A stretch of 64,000 nt of DNA. It comes from Spirosoma radiotolerans (GTDB lineage: Bacteria > Bacteroidota > Bacteroidia > Cytophagales > Spirosomataceae). The DNA lies in the NCBI RefSeq assembly GCF_000974425.1, contig NZ_CP010429.1, forward strand, positions 558,001-622,000. The letters are read 5' to 3'. The notes under the pieces are model-generated. The model made no database searches, was not told the origin of the DNA, and saw only the letters and a program-made list of their open reading frames with translations. The stretch's first letter is position 1, and each line of letters begins with the position of its first letter. The position numbers and the translations under genes were made by a program. Positions 51,001 to 59,024 of this stretch are shown one piece after another.

Positions 51001-51485
51001 ATGGAAAAGGTACGGGGAGCGAACTGCTACAGGCCGTTAAGCAAACCATACTGGACGCTTACGAACACCAGCTATATCCGTTCGATCAGCTAATAACCGA
51101 TCTGAAACTACAGCGAGACCGAAGCCGTAGTCCGCTATTTGATATCGGGATCGAGTACCAGCACCTTGCTATGCAGGAAGGTGAGGTGAAGGAGTGGAAT
51201 GGTATAACGCTTCAGCCGTTCGATACCCTCAACAGAATAAGCAAGCATGACCTGTCTTTCCGATTTTTCGAAAGCAACAATACGCTGAAAATAGGACTGG
51301 TCTACAATACCGATCTGTATCTGCCCGATACGGTAGTCCGGCTGGGCAACCGATTCCTGAACATGCTTACGGCAATTGTGAACAACCCCGCGGTGAAGCT
51401 GGAAGATGTGTCGTTGAACGATGCCAATAGTCTTGACCTGGTCAATAGCTCGGCGCTGAATGAGTTGTTCAATTTTAATTTTTAA
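45057..51485 (+). CDS. NRPS: A-PCP-C-A-PCP-C
   Basis: This 2142-residue synthetase begins directly with an adenylation domain. A5 (core TSGSTGTPKP at 171-180, with Pro where Gly is usual, then ILGCHKSLTHFI) has pocket residues DARHLALMV, which match no code I recall. PCP5 is Ser569 (GGTSL). C6 has HHIITDG at 754. A6 (core at 1232) has FDLSVYD, SGDWIP and the unusual SLGGATEGTVWSNYY, giving DLYDFSLVW. This belongs to the clade of Cys/small-residue activating domains, but residue 278 is Asp rather than Asn. PCP6 is Ser1629. C7 has HHIISDA at 1815 (Gly to Ala). As in the two previous proteins, the C-terminal domain is a condensation domain that must work with an A domain on another polypeptide. 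Confidence 0.92.
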   Translation: MVYKLIDEQAIQMPDKVAIEAQDGTATYRAIYEKSNQIAHLLLQSATEHQAIIGVVLSPGIDLVQSLIGIFKAGAIYLPIDKEFASKRLADMFQQSPCHTIITSADYKEEVDIMLRLYSPQTRQVIVMEEEGPVCFKVINHQWEKVSMNPVSTASPDVDVQPDDANYLFYTSGSTGTPKPILGCHKSLTHFINWEMGEFKLDSSCRVSQLAQFTFDASLRDIFVPLCAGGTLCIPSAEIKLNYARLIDWIGRSEITLMHSVPSLFRMIVKELSQGSISPRFEKLRYYLLAGEPLFATDILNWRHVANTTTELVNLYGPSETTMVKTFHRVGHRPISPTESIPAGLPIANTFIAIINSSNKLCKVGEKGEIFIRTPYMTKGYYGNEALTKQVFVQNPLVSDFEDIVYKTGDLGRYLPDRSVELLGRIDDQVKINGIRVEPEEIRKTVLVLPGITEAYVTAVKNTDNVNELVCYYTGHPYADVELRQQLKASLTEYLIPAYFVHLPAFPLNANGKIEKKALPKPNELVLKGLVYEPCQGGIEETLEAVWQEVLGLERIGRKASFFEVGGTSLKATQIVTRIYQKLKASVSIKDLFTKPTIAELANHINNLILEQDTSIRKIAEQPYYDVSHGQRRLWVLSQLEDDSAAYNMTASYEIRGELTISAVQQAFDQVIARHESLRTTFFFHQGELKQKIHQDTNGFAVDYVDLANASTDVTDERIRQMALTSFDLEQGPLLKVALIKTAEQTYRLMLAIHHIITDGWSMEVMIREMLAFYQAADAGSEPLPRPLNVQYKDFAAWQNEQLSGDRLLRHKAYWQTKLSGPLPVLELPADRPRPALKTFDGDTVDISFPGRNVAAFAELCQKQQVSLHMGILSLVYALFYRYTGSSDIILGTPSAGRLHKELEGQIGYYVNLLALRTTFAGTDSFAELLQQVKDTTLGAYEHQLYPFDKLVEDLRVTRELSRSPLFDVAVILHNTSIREEEVNQINTIQVQPLKPQVRVSKYDLQFNFYAVADSLTLSIDYNTSLFNRGRMERMLLHLAQLMQIVVEQPGAPVSGIDYLTAREKQHLLYDWNYTDKPYAQEKLLHQLFEQQASLNPRHVAVTCHGQSLTYQELNQFANQLARHLLKGGMNNGDNVALIADRTPLMLVGLLGILKAGGAYVPIDPTYPVDRQLYICQNSDVKFLLSDAAYAVLDSLPEQVVQLPLSTREYGHYEGTNLNIRKSTRDLAYTIYTSGSTGRPKGVMIEHHSAINLIEWVNHTYAVTKNDRLLFITSMCFDLSVYDIFGILAVGATVVMATQDDIRNVDRLKDLMVREQITFWDSVPTSMNHLIAALEDSGESYSQPFLRVVFMSGDWIPVDLPERINVYHPNASVVSLGGATEGTVWSNYYPVMQSMKGWSSVPYGRPLDNNYFYILDEQLNPVPQGIPGELFIGGVGVARGYANDPEKTAKAFLNNPFLPSPMQRMYRTGDLGRLMEDGNMEFLGRKDHQIKIRGFRVEIGEVNTTLAQHPAITEAIVVAKGDRNAMYLIAYYASRGLVDTRELKSYLSGFLPDYMIPAFFVQLDKLPMNANGKIDHKALPDPDESRLNEVAFTVPSTVTETRLLTIWQQVLRSEKISSTDDFFSVGGHSLNATRVLSRIQKELGVRMELRSMFLFPTISAMAQEIDRTLGKSADLIESVPVQDGYELSHAQKQLWLLNQASKKDLSYVIPFAFEVQGDLNVTAFEKAIHTLIDRHEILRTVFVVREGQPRQRVLDRTALGFTLTQVDLRLAPQPRAEAIQMAEEQPPFDLETGPLLRATLIQLSHDQWMFLFSIHHIISDAWSMGVIINELTAAYNAYTLDEELALEPLSVQYKDYVYWHKKQLAADRLETLRSYWLTQLGGALPVLNLDTDFERPALQSTNGATQLMDVPEDLFGRVGELAIKEGVSPFILLTTALKALLYRYTGQQDILIGTVISGRDQYQLDNQIGFYVNTLALRTTFDGKGTGSELLQAVKQTILDAYEHQLYPFDQLITDLKLQRDRSRSPLFDIGIEYQHLAMQEGEVKEWNGITLQPFDTLNRISKHDLSFRFFESNNTLKIGLVYNTDLYLPDTVVRLGNRFLNMLTAIVNNPAVKLEDVSLNDANSLDLVNSSALNELFNFNF

Positions 51486-51489
51486 TGAA

Positions 51490-54400
51490 ATGAGAAAATT
51501 TGATAGAGCGCAATTTACCAGCAGTAATTATGAGCCGTATTACGACTTCTGGCGGCAGTCGTTGACAAAAAGCGGTGAAGCTTTCCGGTTTGTTCAGCGG
51601 ACTGTCGTTTCCGAAGAGCGTTATCAAAAGCAGGACTGTTCCGTATTCACGATCGATGACGCCGGTATGCGACTTATTGATCGTCTGGTGGGCGGGAATG
51701 ATTCAGGCCTGTTTGTCCTGATGACCACCGTGTTCAGTGTATTGCTGCAAAAATACACCGGTCAAAGGCATGTCACGATCCATACACCTTTATACAAACG
51801 GGTGGATGGCGAGGCTGACGCCTGGGTACAAACCGTACCGCTGGTAATGCATACTGAACCGAACATTACACGGCGGCAACTGTTGCAGCAAGCCAAACAC
51901 CTGGTTGCTGATACATATCGGTACCAAAACTTTCCGTTGGCATTACTGGGCAAAGATGAAGCACAAACGTTGGGCTCCAATGTTTTTATGAGCTTCAGCA
52001 ACCTGCATGACAGTATGGATAGCGGGAGCCGGACTTACGATTTTCACCTGGAAATCAACAAGGAACAGGGTTCCATTACGTGTGACGTTCATTATAATCC
52101 GGCTTGTTACGAACGTGATTTCATTGAACGAATAGCATCGCATGTCAACCATACGCTGGTTGAGTTTGCAGAGCTGGAGAGCCTGGTTAGCGAGCTCACC
52201 GTAGTACCCGCAAAGGAGATTGACAGGCTGCTCAATAGGCTGAACCAGGTTCCTGATTATCCCGAGCGAGGGCGTTCTGTCGCCCGTTTATTTGAGCAGG
52301 CGTACCTGAACAATCCCGATGCGGTTGCCATCCGTTACCAGAAGCAGACGTTGACTTATCACCAGCTTAATGAAGCGACGAATCAACTGGCTGCCTGTAT
52401 ACGAACGGAGTACGGCATTGGCGCCAATCAAATCGTCGGCATTCTGTTACCGCGTTGTACCGAGATGATTGTTGCCTTACTGGGTATTTGTAAGGCCGGA
52501 GCTGCGTTTCTTCCGATTGATCCTAATTATCCGGCCGACCGGGTCGACTATATTCTGGAAAACGCATCCTGTAGCTTACTGATTACTGATTCGGCTACGC
52601 AGCACACGTATTTAACGACGTATCAAGGCCGTATGCTGAATCTTGATTGTTGGGAGCGCCAGTCCGCAACGTCGGCCACAATACTCCACGACCCCGAACC
52701 GACCGATCTGGCCTATATGATTTATACGTCTGGCTCAACCGGTAAGCCAAAGGGTGTTCAGGTAGAGGCCAGTAACTTTTTGCACTATCTGAGTTGGGCA
52801 AATCATTATTACTTCAACTGGCAGTCGGGCATTCATTTCCCGCTGTTTACCTCCCTGTCATTTGACCTTACGCTTACCTGTATTTTTACTACGCTTTTAC
52901 GCGGTGACAGCCTCGTCATCTATCCAGATGAGATGCCCGTAGCCGATATTCTGGCTGACATCTTTGATCCGGCTACCCCAATCAACGCTGTCAAACTCAC
53001 CCCTTCGCATATCAGTATGCTGGGTTATCTGGCTCTCCAAAAAACCAACATCAGTCATATCATAACCGGGGGCGAAAACTTAACGGTGGTACAGGTCGAT
53101 TGCCTGAAACGCCTTAACCCGGACGTTCATATTTATAACGAATATGGACCAACCGAAGCCACGGTAGGCTGCATGATTAAAAAAGTAACTGATAGCCAGT
53201 GTATTACTATCGGTAAGCCTATTTCAAAGACTCAGATTTATATTCTTGATCAGGACGGCCATCTGGCTCCGTTAGGGATAAAGGGCGAGATCGTTATCGG
53301 TGGGGCAGGGGTGGCACGGGGGTACAGGGGACGAGCAGAACTGAATGCACAAAAATTTATTTCCGGCATCCGGGCCTACCCAACAGCCCGGCTCTACAGA
53401 ACCGGTGATATAGGCCGCTGGCTTCCCAACGGTGAGTTGGACTATCTGGGCAGAAATGACGGGCAGGTCAAGATCCGCGGGTATCGTATCGAACTGAGCG
53501 AACTGGAAAATTGCCTGTTAGGCTATCAATCCGTTTCAGAAGCGGTGGTTACAGTTCTACAGGGCAACAACCCTGCTGATAAACAATTGGCCGCTTATTA
53601 CGTAGCCACTGAGCCGCTGGGTATCGAGGAGATAAAGGCCTACATGGTCTCCCGTTTACCGGCGTATGTGATTCCTGCTTATCTGGTTCAGGTGCCCGCG
53701 TTTGACCTTAATCCGAACGGAAAAATCGACAGGCTGACATTGCCTGATCCCCGTCAGCAGCGAGTGGTTGAGTTGATCCATCCTGAAAATGCGCTGGAAG
53801 AAAAAATTCATCGGGTCTGGTGCAGGGTATTAGGCGTGGAGGCTATTAGTACTGTCGATGATTTTCTGACGATCGGGGGCGATTCTATCCGGGCCGTGCA
53901 GGTATCGGCCTTATTGTACCAGGAAAATCTGCATGTTGATATAGCCGATTTGTTACAGTATCCAACCATTAAAGAACTGGCAACCAGAGTACAGCCAGTC
54001 CAGACCAAGGCTTTGCAGGAAGTGACAACCGGTGATGTGCCGCTGACGCCCATTCAGCATACGTTTTTCAAAGCCAGCAGGAAGTACCCGAATCAGTTCA
54101 ATTTTTCGCTGCTGTTTACATCCGATGATCGCTTTGATCAGGACCTGATTCGGGCTGTCTTCCAAAAGATCCTTATGCACCATGACGCCCTGCGCATGAC
54201 GTTCGACGAAGTGGATGGCAAAATACGCCAGGTTAATCAGGATGGTCGTCAGAAACTGTATCTGGATGTTATTGATCTGCGTTCGGCGACCGATTATCGA
54301 CAGGCGCTTAAAGCCGAGGCCGAAACGTTGCAGGCCAGCTTTTCTCTGGCGCATGGGCCCTTGCTTAAACTTGCCTTGTTTCGGGTGCCCGCCGGAGAGC

Positions 54401-55359
54401 GATTGCTGGTGCTTGTCCATCATTTGGTGATGGACGTCGTGTCGTGGCGTATTCTGTTTGAAGACATAAACACGTTATACCAACAGTATAAAGAGGGTAC
54501 CGAACTAAAACTTCCCTTAAAAACGGGCTCATTTCAGGAGTGGGCCCAAAGCCTGGCCTACTATGCCGATGAGCCAGCCTTTATCCAAAACGAAGCACCT
54601 TACTGGCTGGACGTAGTCCGTCAGCCATATGATCTGATCAGCCCGGATTTCAATGCATTGCAAACGGTCAATTCAGATTCCAGAAAAATCGCTTTTGAAC
54701 TGGATACGGAGCAAACCCGACACTTACTGGCTGATGTAAGCAAACAGTACCATACCGGCCTGAATAGTGTGCTGCTTACGGCACTCATGCAGGCGGTTAA
54801 GGGGACGTTCGGCACAGAAAACCTGCTGATTGACCTGGAGGGACACGGACGCCAGCCGATCACGAATGTGAATACGACACGTACTGTGGGTTACTTCACC
54901 AGTACCTATCCAGTTTTGTTATCGGCGAACAGGGCAGAGAATACGCTGGAGCTTCTGCTGGCTACGCATCAGCACCTGGCGCAGGTACCGAATCACGGAA
55001 TCGGGTTTGGCCTCTTGCAACACCTTAGTTCATTTGACGGTATCCGTACGGCCGAGGTTAAGCCACAGATTTGCTTCAATTATTTCGGACAGTTCGACCA
55101 GGACATAGCCCGACTACCAATCCCGCTGGCCGATGAATCGACCGGGCATACCCAACATCCGGACGACTTCAGGCATCCTTACTTGTTTTACGTCACGGCT
55201 TACATCGAAAGTGGGAAACTGGCCGCTCGTATTGAATATAGCCAGCGGCAGTTTAACACCGAAACCGTGCAAAGCCTTGCCGACGCCTTTGAAGAGGCTT
55301 TGATCCAACTGGTAGTACTTACGAGACTTACTCCTGAACCTAAGTTCTTAACCGTATAA
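51490..55359 (+). CDS. Final NRPS module: half C-A(Asn)-PCP-E
   Basis: This protein has 1289 residues from the ATG at 51490, four bases after the previous stop; a frame-extending start at 51460 would overlap. The first about 240 residues match only the C-terminal half of a condensation domain (YYDFWRQSL to the usual domain end) and lack HHxxxDG. A7 (core at 412) reads DLTKIGEVG, an Asn code. PCP7 carries Ser799 in GGDSI, the form seen before epimerisation domains. The last about 430 residues are an E domain: HHLVMDVVSW at 977-986, LEGHGRQ with Glu1117, VGYFTSTYPV and FNYFGQFD. The terminal residue is therefore predicted to be D-Asn. No thioesterase or reductase domain follows, so chain release must use another protein. 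The ABC exporter gene starts one base after its stop codon. Confidence 0.93.
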   Translation: MRKFDRAQFTSSNYEPYYDFWRQSLTKSGEAFRFVQRTVVSEERYQKQDCSVFTIDDAGMRLIDRLVGGNDSGLFVLMTTVFSVLLQKYTGQRHVTIHTPLYKRVDGEADAWVQTVPLVMHTEPNITRRQLLQQAKHLVADTYRYQNFPLALLGKDEAQTLGSNVFMSFSNLHDSMDSGSRTYDFHLEINKEQGSITCDVHYNPACYERDFIERIASHVNHTLVEFAELESLVSELTVVPAKEIDRLLNRLNQVPDYPERGRSVARLFEQAYLNNPDAVAIRYQKQTLTYHQLNEATNQLAACIRTEYGIGANQIVGILLPRCTEMIVALLGICKAGAAFLPIDPNYPADRVDYILENASCSLLITDSATQHTYLTTYQGRMLNLDCWERQSATSATILHDPEPTDLAYMIYTSGSTGKPKGVQVEASNFLHYLSWANHYYFNWQSGIHFPLFTSLSFDLTLTCIFTTLLRGDSLVIYPDEMPVADILADIFDPATPINAVKLTPSHISMLGYLALQKTNISHIITGGENLTVVQVDCLKRLNPDVHIYNEYGPTEATVGCMIKKVTDSQCITIGKPISKTQIYILDQDGHLAPLGIKGEIVIGGAGVARGYRGRAELNAQKFISGIRAYPTARLYRTGDIGRWLPNGELDYLGRNDGQVKIRGYRIELSELENCLLGYQSVSEAVVTVLQGNNPADKQLAAYYVATEPLGIEEIKAYMVSRLPAYVIPAYLVQVPAFDLNPNGKIDRLTLPDPRQQRVVELIHPENALEEKIHRVWCRVLGVEAISTVDDFLTIGGDSIRAVQVSALLYQENLHVDIADLLQYPTIKELATRVQPVQTKALQEVTTGDVPLTPIQHTFFKASRKYPNQFNFSLLFTSDDRFDQDLIRAVFQKILMHHDALRMTFDEVDGKIRQVNQDGRQKLYLDVIDLRSATDYRQALKAEAETLQASFSLAHGPLLKLALFRVPAGERLLVLVHHLVMDVVSWRILFEDINTLYQQYKEGTELKLPLKTGSFQEWAQSLAYYADEPAFIQNEAPYWLDVVRQPYDLISPDFNALQTVNSDSRKIAFELDTEQTRHLLADVSKQYHTGLNSVLLTALMQAVKGTFGTENLLIDLEGHGRQPITNVNTTRTVGYFTSTYPVLLSANRAENTLELLLATHQHLAQVPNHGIGFGLLQHLSSFDGIRTAEVKPQICFNYFGQFDQDIARLPIPLADESTGHTQHPDDFRHPYLFYVTAYIESGKLAARIEYSQRQFNTETVQSLADAFEEALIQLVVLTRLTPEPKFLTV

Positions 55360-55360
55360 T

Positions 55361-57034
55361 ATGCACCTCTTAAAGATATTCCAAAGCCAGTCCAGGTTCT
55401 TTTATACGGCTCTTATTGGGCTGGGACTAATCAATAGTTTCACCTTTAGTGTGCTGCTGCTTTTTATCAATCTGACAATTGCCGGTAAGCCGTTTCCGGT
55501 ATGGGCGCAGTATAGCTGGCTGATATTCTTCGGCTTGCTGGCCATTTCTGTCGTTACGACCAAGGTTTTTCAAACGTACCTTGTCAAACTCACCCAGCAG
55601 ATTTTGTATGGATATGAGTTGAACATTGTCGATAAATTGCGTTTTGCGACGTTGTCGGATTTTCAGAAACTGGGTTCCGAACGTATTTATACGGCCATCA
55701 ATGATGTGCGGGCGCTGGGCCTGGTACCCGAAGTGATGATCGTAATCGTAAACTCGTCGATCATCGTTATCTGTGCACTTGCCTATCTTTTTTATACCTC
55801 CGTAACGGGCGGGTTATGCATGCTCGGACTGATGCTGGGAATGCTCTTCTTTTATGCTACCCGAAACAATGTTATCCGAAAGAACCTGGGTAAGGTGCGT
55901 GATTTGCAGGATAAATACCATAAATACCTGCTCGACCTGCTCAATGGATTCAGAGAGATCAAAATGAGTTCGGTTCGGAATCAGAACCTGTTTACTCGTT
56001 TTATCAAAGCCAATCGTGACACTGCCAAGGAACTGGGGCAGCAGACTGCCGTACGGTACCTTGATAATGAGCTGATCGGCCGCTATAGTTGGTACGTTAC
56101 ACTGGGGCTGGTAATTTTTGTATTGCCACCATTACTGAACATGCGTATGCAGGAGTATAGCCCGTTCATCGTCATCGTGTTATACCTAATGGGGCCTTTG
56201 TCATCGCTGGTCGGAATCATGACGCATCTGAACACGATCAATATTGCTGTTGAGCGTATTCAGGTAGTCGAAGAAGAAATCAGTGCGGTTTCCGGCAGTG
56301 ACCGTAAGCCGGCCGTTTTACCACGTGCTACGGATCGATTTGAAAGCCTGGTTTTCAGGAATATCTGTTTTGACTATACGGACCACCTGAAGCAAAAAGC
56401 GTTTACGGTAGGCCCGATCAGTCTAAGCATCAATAAGGGCGAAATCATTTTTATCACGGGCGGCAATGGCAGTGGTAAAACGACCTTCATGAATCTGCTA
56501 ATCGGGCTGTATCAGCCGTCCGCTGGTTCGATTGGCTACAATGGGCGTGCCGTGCCGCTGAACGAGTACAGCACATATAGTGATCGCTTTTCAGCCATTT
56601 TTACTAATAACCACCTTTTCGGCGAAAATTATGACGGATTCGATCTGCATACGGATAACGATGAGTTGATGCAGTATGTCGACATGATGCAGCTAAGGCA
56701 TGTACTTAAAATCGATGCGAATAAGATCGATATAGGCCTCTCCAAAGGGCAAAGTAAACGACTGGCCCTGATTTATGCCTTAATGGAAAACCGTGACCTG
56801 TTTGTGCTGGATGAGTGGGCGGCTGAGCAGGACCCTGGGTTCAGAGCCTACTTCTACGAGGTCATTCTTTCCGACCTGAAAGCCATGGGTAAAACAGTTA
56901 TCGCCGTGACGCATGATGACCATTATTTCCACCATGCCGACCGAATCATCAAATTCGACTATGGTACCATCGTGAACGATGAAACGGTAAGTAGACCAAT
57001 GAACGTGGCAAAACGGGATAAGCTACTCGTCTAG
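55361..57034 (+). CDS. Cyclic-peptide-type ABC exporter (fused membrane and ATPase domains)
   Basis: This 557-residue half-transporter belongs to the SyrD/PvdE cyclic peptide export family. Six hydrophobic segments span about residues 10-300 (for example ALIGLGLINSFTFSVLLLF near the start and YVTLGLVIFVLPPLL), followed by the nucleotide-binding domain: Walker A GGNGSGKTT at 367-375, signature LSKGQSKR, Walker B LFVLDEWAAEQDP and switch VTHDD. Proteins of this family move NRPS peptides such as syringomycin or the pyoverdine precursor out of the cytoplasm. It lies one base after the last NRPS gene and would export the lipopeptide across the inner membrane. Confidence 0.93.
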   Translation: MHLLKIFQSQSRFFYTALIGLGLINSFTFSVLLLFINLTIAGKPFPVWAQYSWLIFFGLLAISVVTTKVFQTYLVKLTQQILYGYELNIVDKLRFATLSDFQKLGSERIYTAINDVRALGLVPEVMIVIVNSSIIVICALAYLFYTSVTGGLCMLGLMLGMLFFYATRNNVIRKNLGKVRDLQDKYHKYLLDLLNGFREIKMSSVRNQNLFTRFIKANRDTAKELGQQTAVRYLDNELIGRYSWYVTLGLVIFVLPPLLNMRMQEYSPFIVIVLYLMGPLSSLVGIMTHLNTINIAVERIQVVEEEISAVSGSDRKPAVLPRATDRFESLVFRNICFDYTDHLKQKAFTVGPISLSINKGEIIFITGGNGSGKTTFMNLLIGLYQPSAGSIGYNGRAVPLNEYSTYSDRFSAIFTNNHLFGENYDGFDLHTDNDELMQYVDMMQLRHVLKIDANKIDIGLSKGQSKRLALIYALMENRDLFVLDEWAAEQDPGFRAYFYEVILSDLKAMGKTVIAVTHDDHYFHHADRIIKFDYGTIVNDETVSRPMNVAKRDKLLV

Positions 57035-57078
57035 TCAATAAGTATATCACTCTCTTTTCAACTCACTCCTTTCAAGTT

Positions 57079-58992
57079 ATGATACAAAAGAAAATGGGGC
57101 TGCCTGGCTTGCTAAGTGCCAAACCTGTTTCGGTGGCTGTTGCCCCTCAGCCGAAGGTAGTATTTCATTATTTAACCCTGGATAAAGGCAAGGTAGCGGT
57201 TTTTCAGGCTCACGAGCCCCTTGTACTTAAGGACTGGATTCTCGCCAACAAACCGCTCGTAGAGCAAAAGTACGCGGAAGAAGGGTTGCTGCTTTTTAGA
57301 GGGTTTGACGTGGAGGGAAATCAGGCCTTCCAGGATACGACTGCGCTCTTATCCAGCCAGCTCATGGATTATTCGGAGCCGTCGACCCCCAGAAGCAAAG
57401 TGTCTGATAAGGTCTATACGTCGACTGAGTATCCTAAAGAACAGTACATTCCCATGCACAATGAGCATTCCTACAGCAACCACTGGCCGCAAAAGGTTTG
57501 GTTTTACTGTGCCCAACCCGCCGAATGGGGTGGCGAAACGCCCATTTCAGATAGCCGACGGGTGTACCAGCTCATTGACCCGATCATTCGGGAAGAGTTT
57601 GAGCGGAAAGGCGTAATGTATGTCCGTAATTTCAATGAGGGGCTTGACCTGCCCTGGCAACAGGTATTCCAGACCGAAGATAAAGCACAGGTAGAAGCGT
57701 ATTGCCGGAAAGCCCATATTGCCTTCGAATGGAAAAAGGATGGCGGTTTGCGTACCAAACAGGTCTGCCAGGCCACGATTGCTCATCCGCGCACGCAGGA
57801 GAGCGTTTGGTTTAATCAGGCTCACCTGTTTCACCTGTCCAGCCTGGACTCCGGTGTTCAGGAGTTTTTGATTGAGCAATGCGGGCTGGACAATGTTCCC
57901 CGGAACAGTTGCTTTGGCGATGGTACGACTATACCTGATCGGTATCTTGAGGCTATTCGGGAAGCCTACCGGCAAACCCAACTGATTTTTAGCTGGGAGA
58001 AGTCAGATATGTTGATGGTTGACAACGTATTGTTTGCCCATGGTCGAAATCCGTTCGCCGGATCGCGTAAGGTGATGGTAGCCATGGCAGAGCCATTCCA
58101 GGCCGGACCATTCCAGGCCGGACCATTCCAGGCCGGACCATTCCAGGCCGGACCTTTCCAGTATGAATCCTCTGCCAGCAATACCGAAGCCAGGAAGGAA
58201 GTAGCCGAAACCCGAAAAGAAACCGCCCGGTTTTTTATCAATCAATCGTCGGATAGCCAGGATCATGATGTGTTAAAATACAAACTTGCGGCCGCTTACC
58301 GGATGATGGTAACTGAAAACCTGGACGAAGGGGGAATCAGCGGGCACATCACCATGCGTGTTCCCGGTCAGCCAGACGCTTTTTGGGTAAATCCTTTCGG
58401 CCTGCTTGCCGAAGAAGTAACGCCCAGAAATCTCATCAAAGTCGATAAAACCGGCAACGTACTCGAAGGCGATTATCCGGTGAATGTAGCAGGCTTTTGC
58501 ATTCATGCCGCTATTCACGAAGCCTGGCCAACCCTGAACTGTGTCGCCCACACGCATTCTCCCTGGGGTACGTTGTTCAGCGCTACGGGTCTGCCGATAA
58601 AACCCATTGACCAGAACTGCTGTCTATTTTTCGAGAACCATATTGTACATGAACAATACAATGGCCCGGTAAATGACCCGGAAGATGCCCGGAATCTGGC
58701 GAAGGCCTTAGCCGGGATGGATGTCGCCGTATTGCAAAATCATGGCACCATTACCTGTGGCCGAAGCATCGAAGCGGCCATCATACGAATGGTGGCTGCG
58801 GAACGAGCTTACCGACTTAATTTTTTGGCGTTGGAACAGCCCAATATGCACCTTGTTGCCGATGATGTAGCCCGGCTTACCCGCGAATGGATAGGCAATG
58901 ATATTGGCTTTGCCATCGAGTTCAATGCCTTGCTCCGGAAAGTAGAAAAGCGGTATCCGGAATTCAGCCAGTTTAAACCCTATGTTCGTTAA
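57079..58992 (+). CDS. SyrP-like TauD/TfdA dioxygenase fused to class II aldolase/adducin domain
   Basis: This is a 637-residue two-domain enzyme. Residues about 30-335 are a non-haem Fe(II)/2-oxoglutarate dioxygenase with the facial triad His127-x-Glu129 (PMHNEHSYS) and His321 (FAHGRNPF), plus Arg330 for 2-oxoglutarate. This HxE form is typical of SyrP-type enzymes that beta-hydroxylate carrier-bound Asp. Residues about 385-637 are a zinc class II aldolase/adducin domain with His491/His493 (AHTHSPWG) and His555 (QNHGT). The linker carries a fivefold GPFQA-type repeat made of 15-nt units. The Asp-activating module in the same operon is the obvious substrate for the hydroxylase part. The aldolase part could cleave or form a C-C bond next to the new hydroxyl, which is a hypothesis. 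Such a fusion is not one I recognise. Confidence 0.88.
   Translation: MIQKKMGLPGLLSAKPVSVAVAPQPKVVFHYLTLDKGKVAVFQAHEPLVLKDWILANKPLVEQKYAEEGLLLFRGFDVEGNQAFQDTTALLSSQLMDYSEPSTPRSKVSDKVYTSTEYPKEQYIPMHNEHSYSNHWPQKVWFYCAQPAEWGGETPISDSRRVYQLIDPIIREEFERKGVMYVRNFNEGLDLPWQQVFQTEDKAQVEAYCRKAHIAFEWKKDGGLRTKQVCQATIAHPRTQESVWFNQAHLFHLSSLDSGVQEFLIEQCGLDNVPRNSCFGDGTTIPDRYLEAIREAYRQTQLIFSWEKSDMLMVDNVLFAHGRNPFAGSRKVMVAMAEPFQAGPFQAGPFQAGPFQAGPFQYESSASNTEARKEVAETRKETARFFINQSSDSQDHDVLKYKLAAAYRMMVTENLDEGGISGHITMRVPGQPDAFWVNPFGLLAEEVTPRNLIKVDKTGNVLEGDYPVNVAGFCIHAAIHEAWPTLNCVAHTHSPWGTLFSATGLPIKPIDQNCCLFFENHIVHEQYNGPVNDPEDARNLAKALAGMDVAVLQNHGTITCGRSIEAAIIRMVAAERAYRLNFLALEQPNMHLVADDVARLTREWIGNDIGFAIEFNALLRKVEKRYPEFSQFKPYVR
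58101..58160 (+). repeat. Tandem 15-nt repeat (four units) in the dioxygenase-aldolase linker
   Basis: Three identical copies of GGCCGGACCATTCCA are followed by a fourth with one change (CCTTTCCA), preceded by a partial copy at 58093-58100. It is in frame and encodes repeated AGPFQ. The near-identity of units suggests recent slippage expansion. The unit resembles the repeats at 10561-10616 and 10695-10739. Confidence 0.95.
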
Positions 58993-59024
58993 GAGCCCCC
59001 TCAACGCTAGTTTAGTTATTGCTT

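Noticed and set aside
58101-58160. Short tandem repeats as a possible CRISPR or minisatellite element
   Set aside because: Units are contiguous without spacers, in frame and within an intact coding sequence, so they are coding repeats, not CRISPR.
57966-58266. Minus-strand frames over the dioxygenase linker encoding repeated SGLEW
   Set aside because: They are antisense shadows of the 15-nt repeat array in the plus-strand gene.
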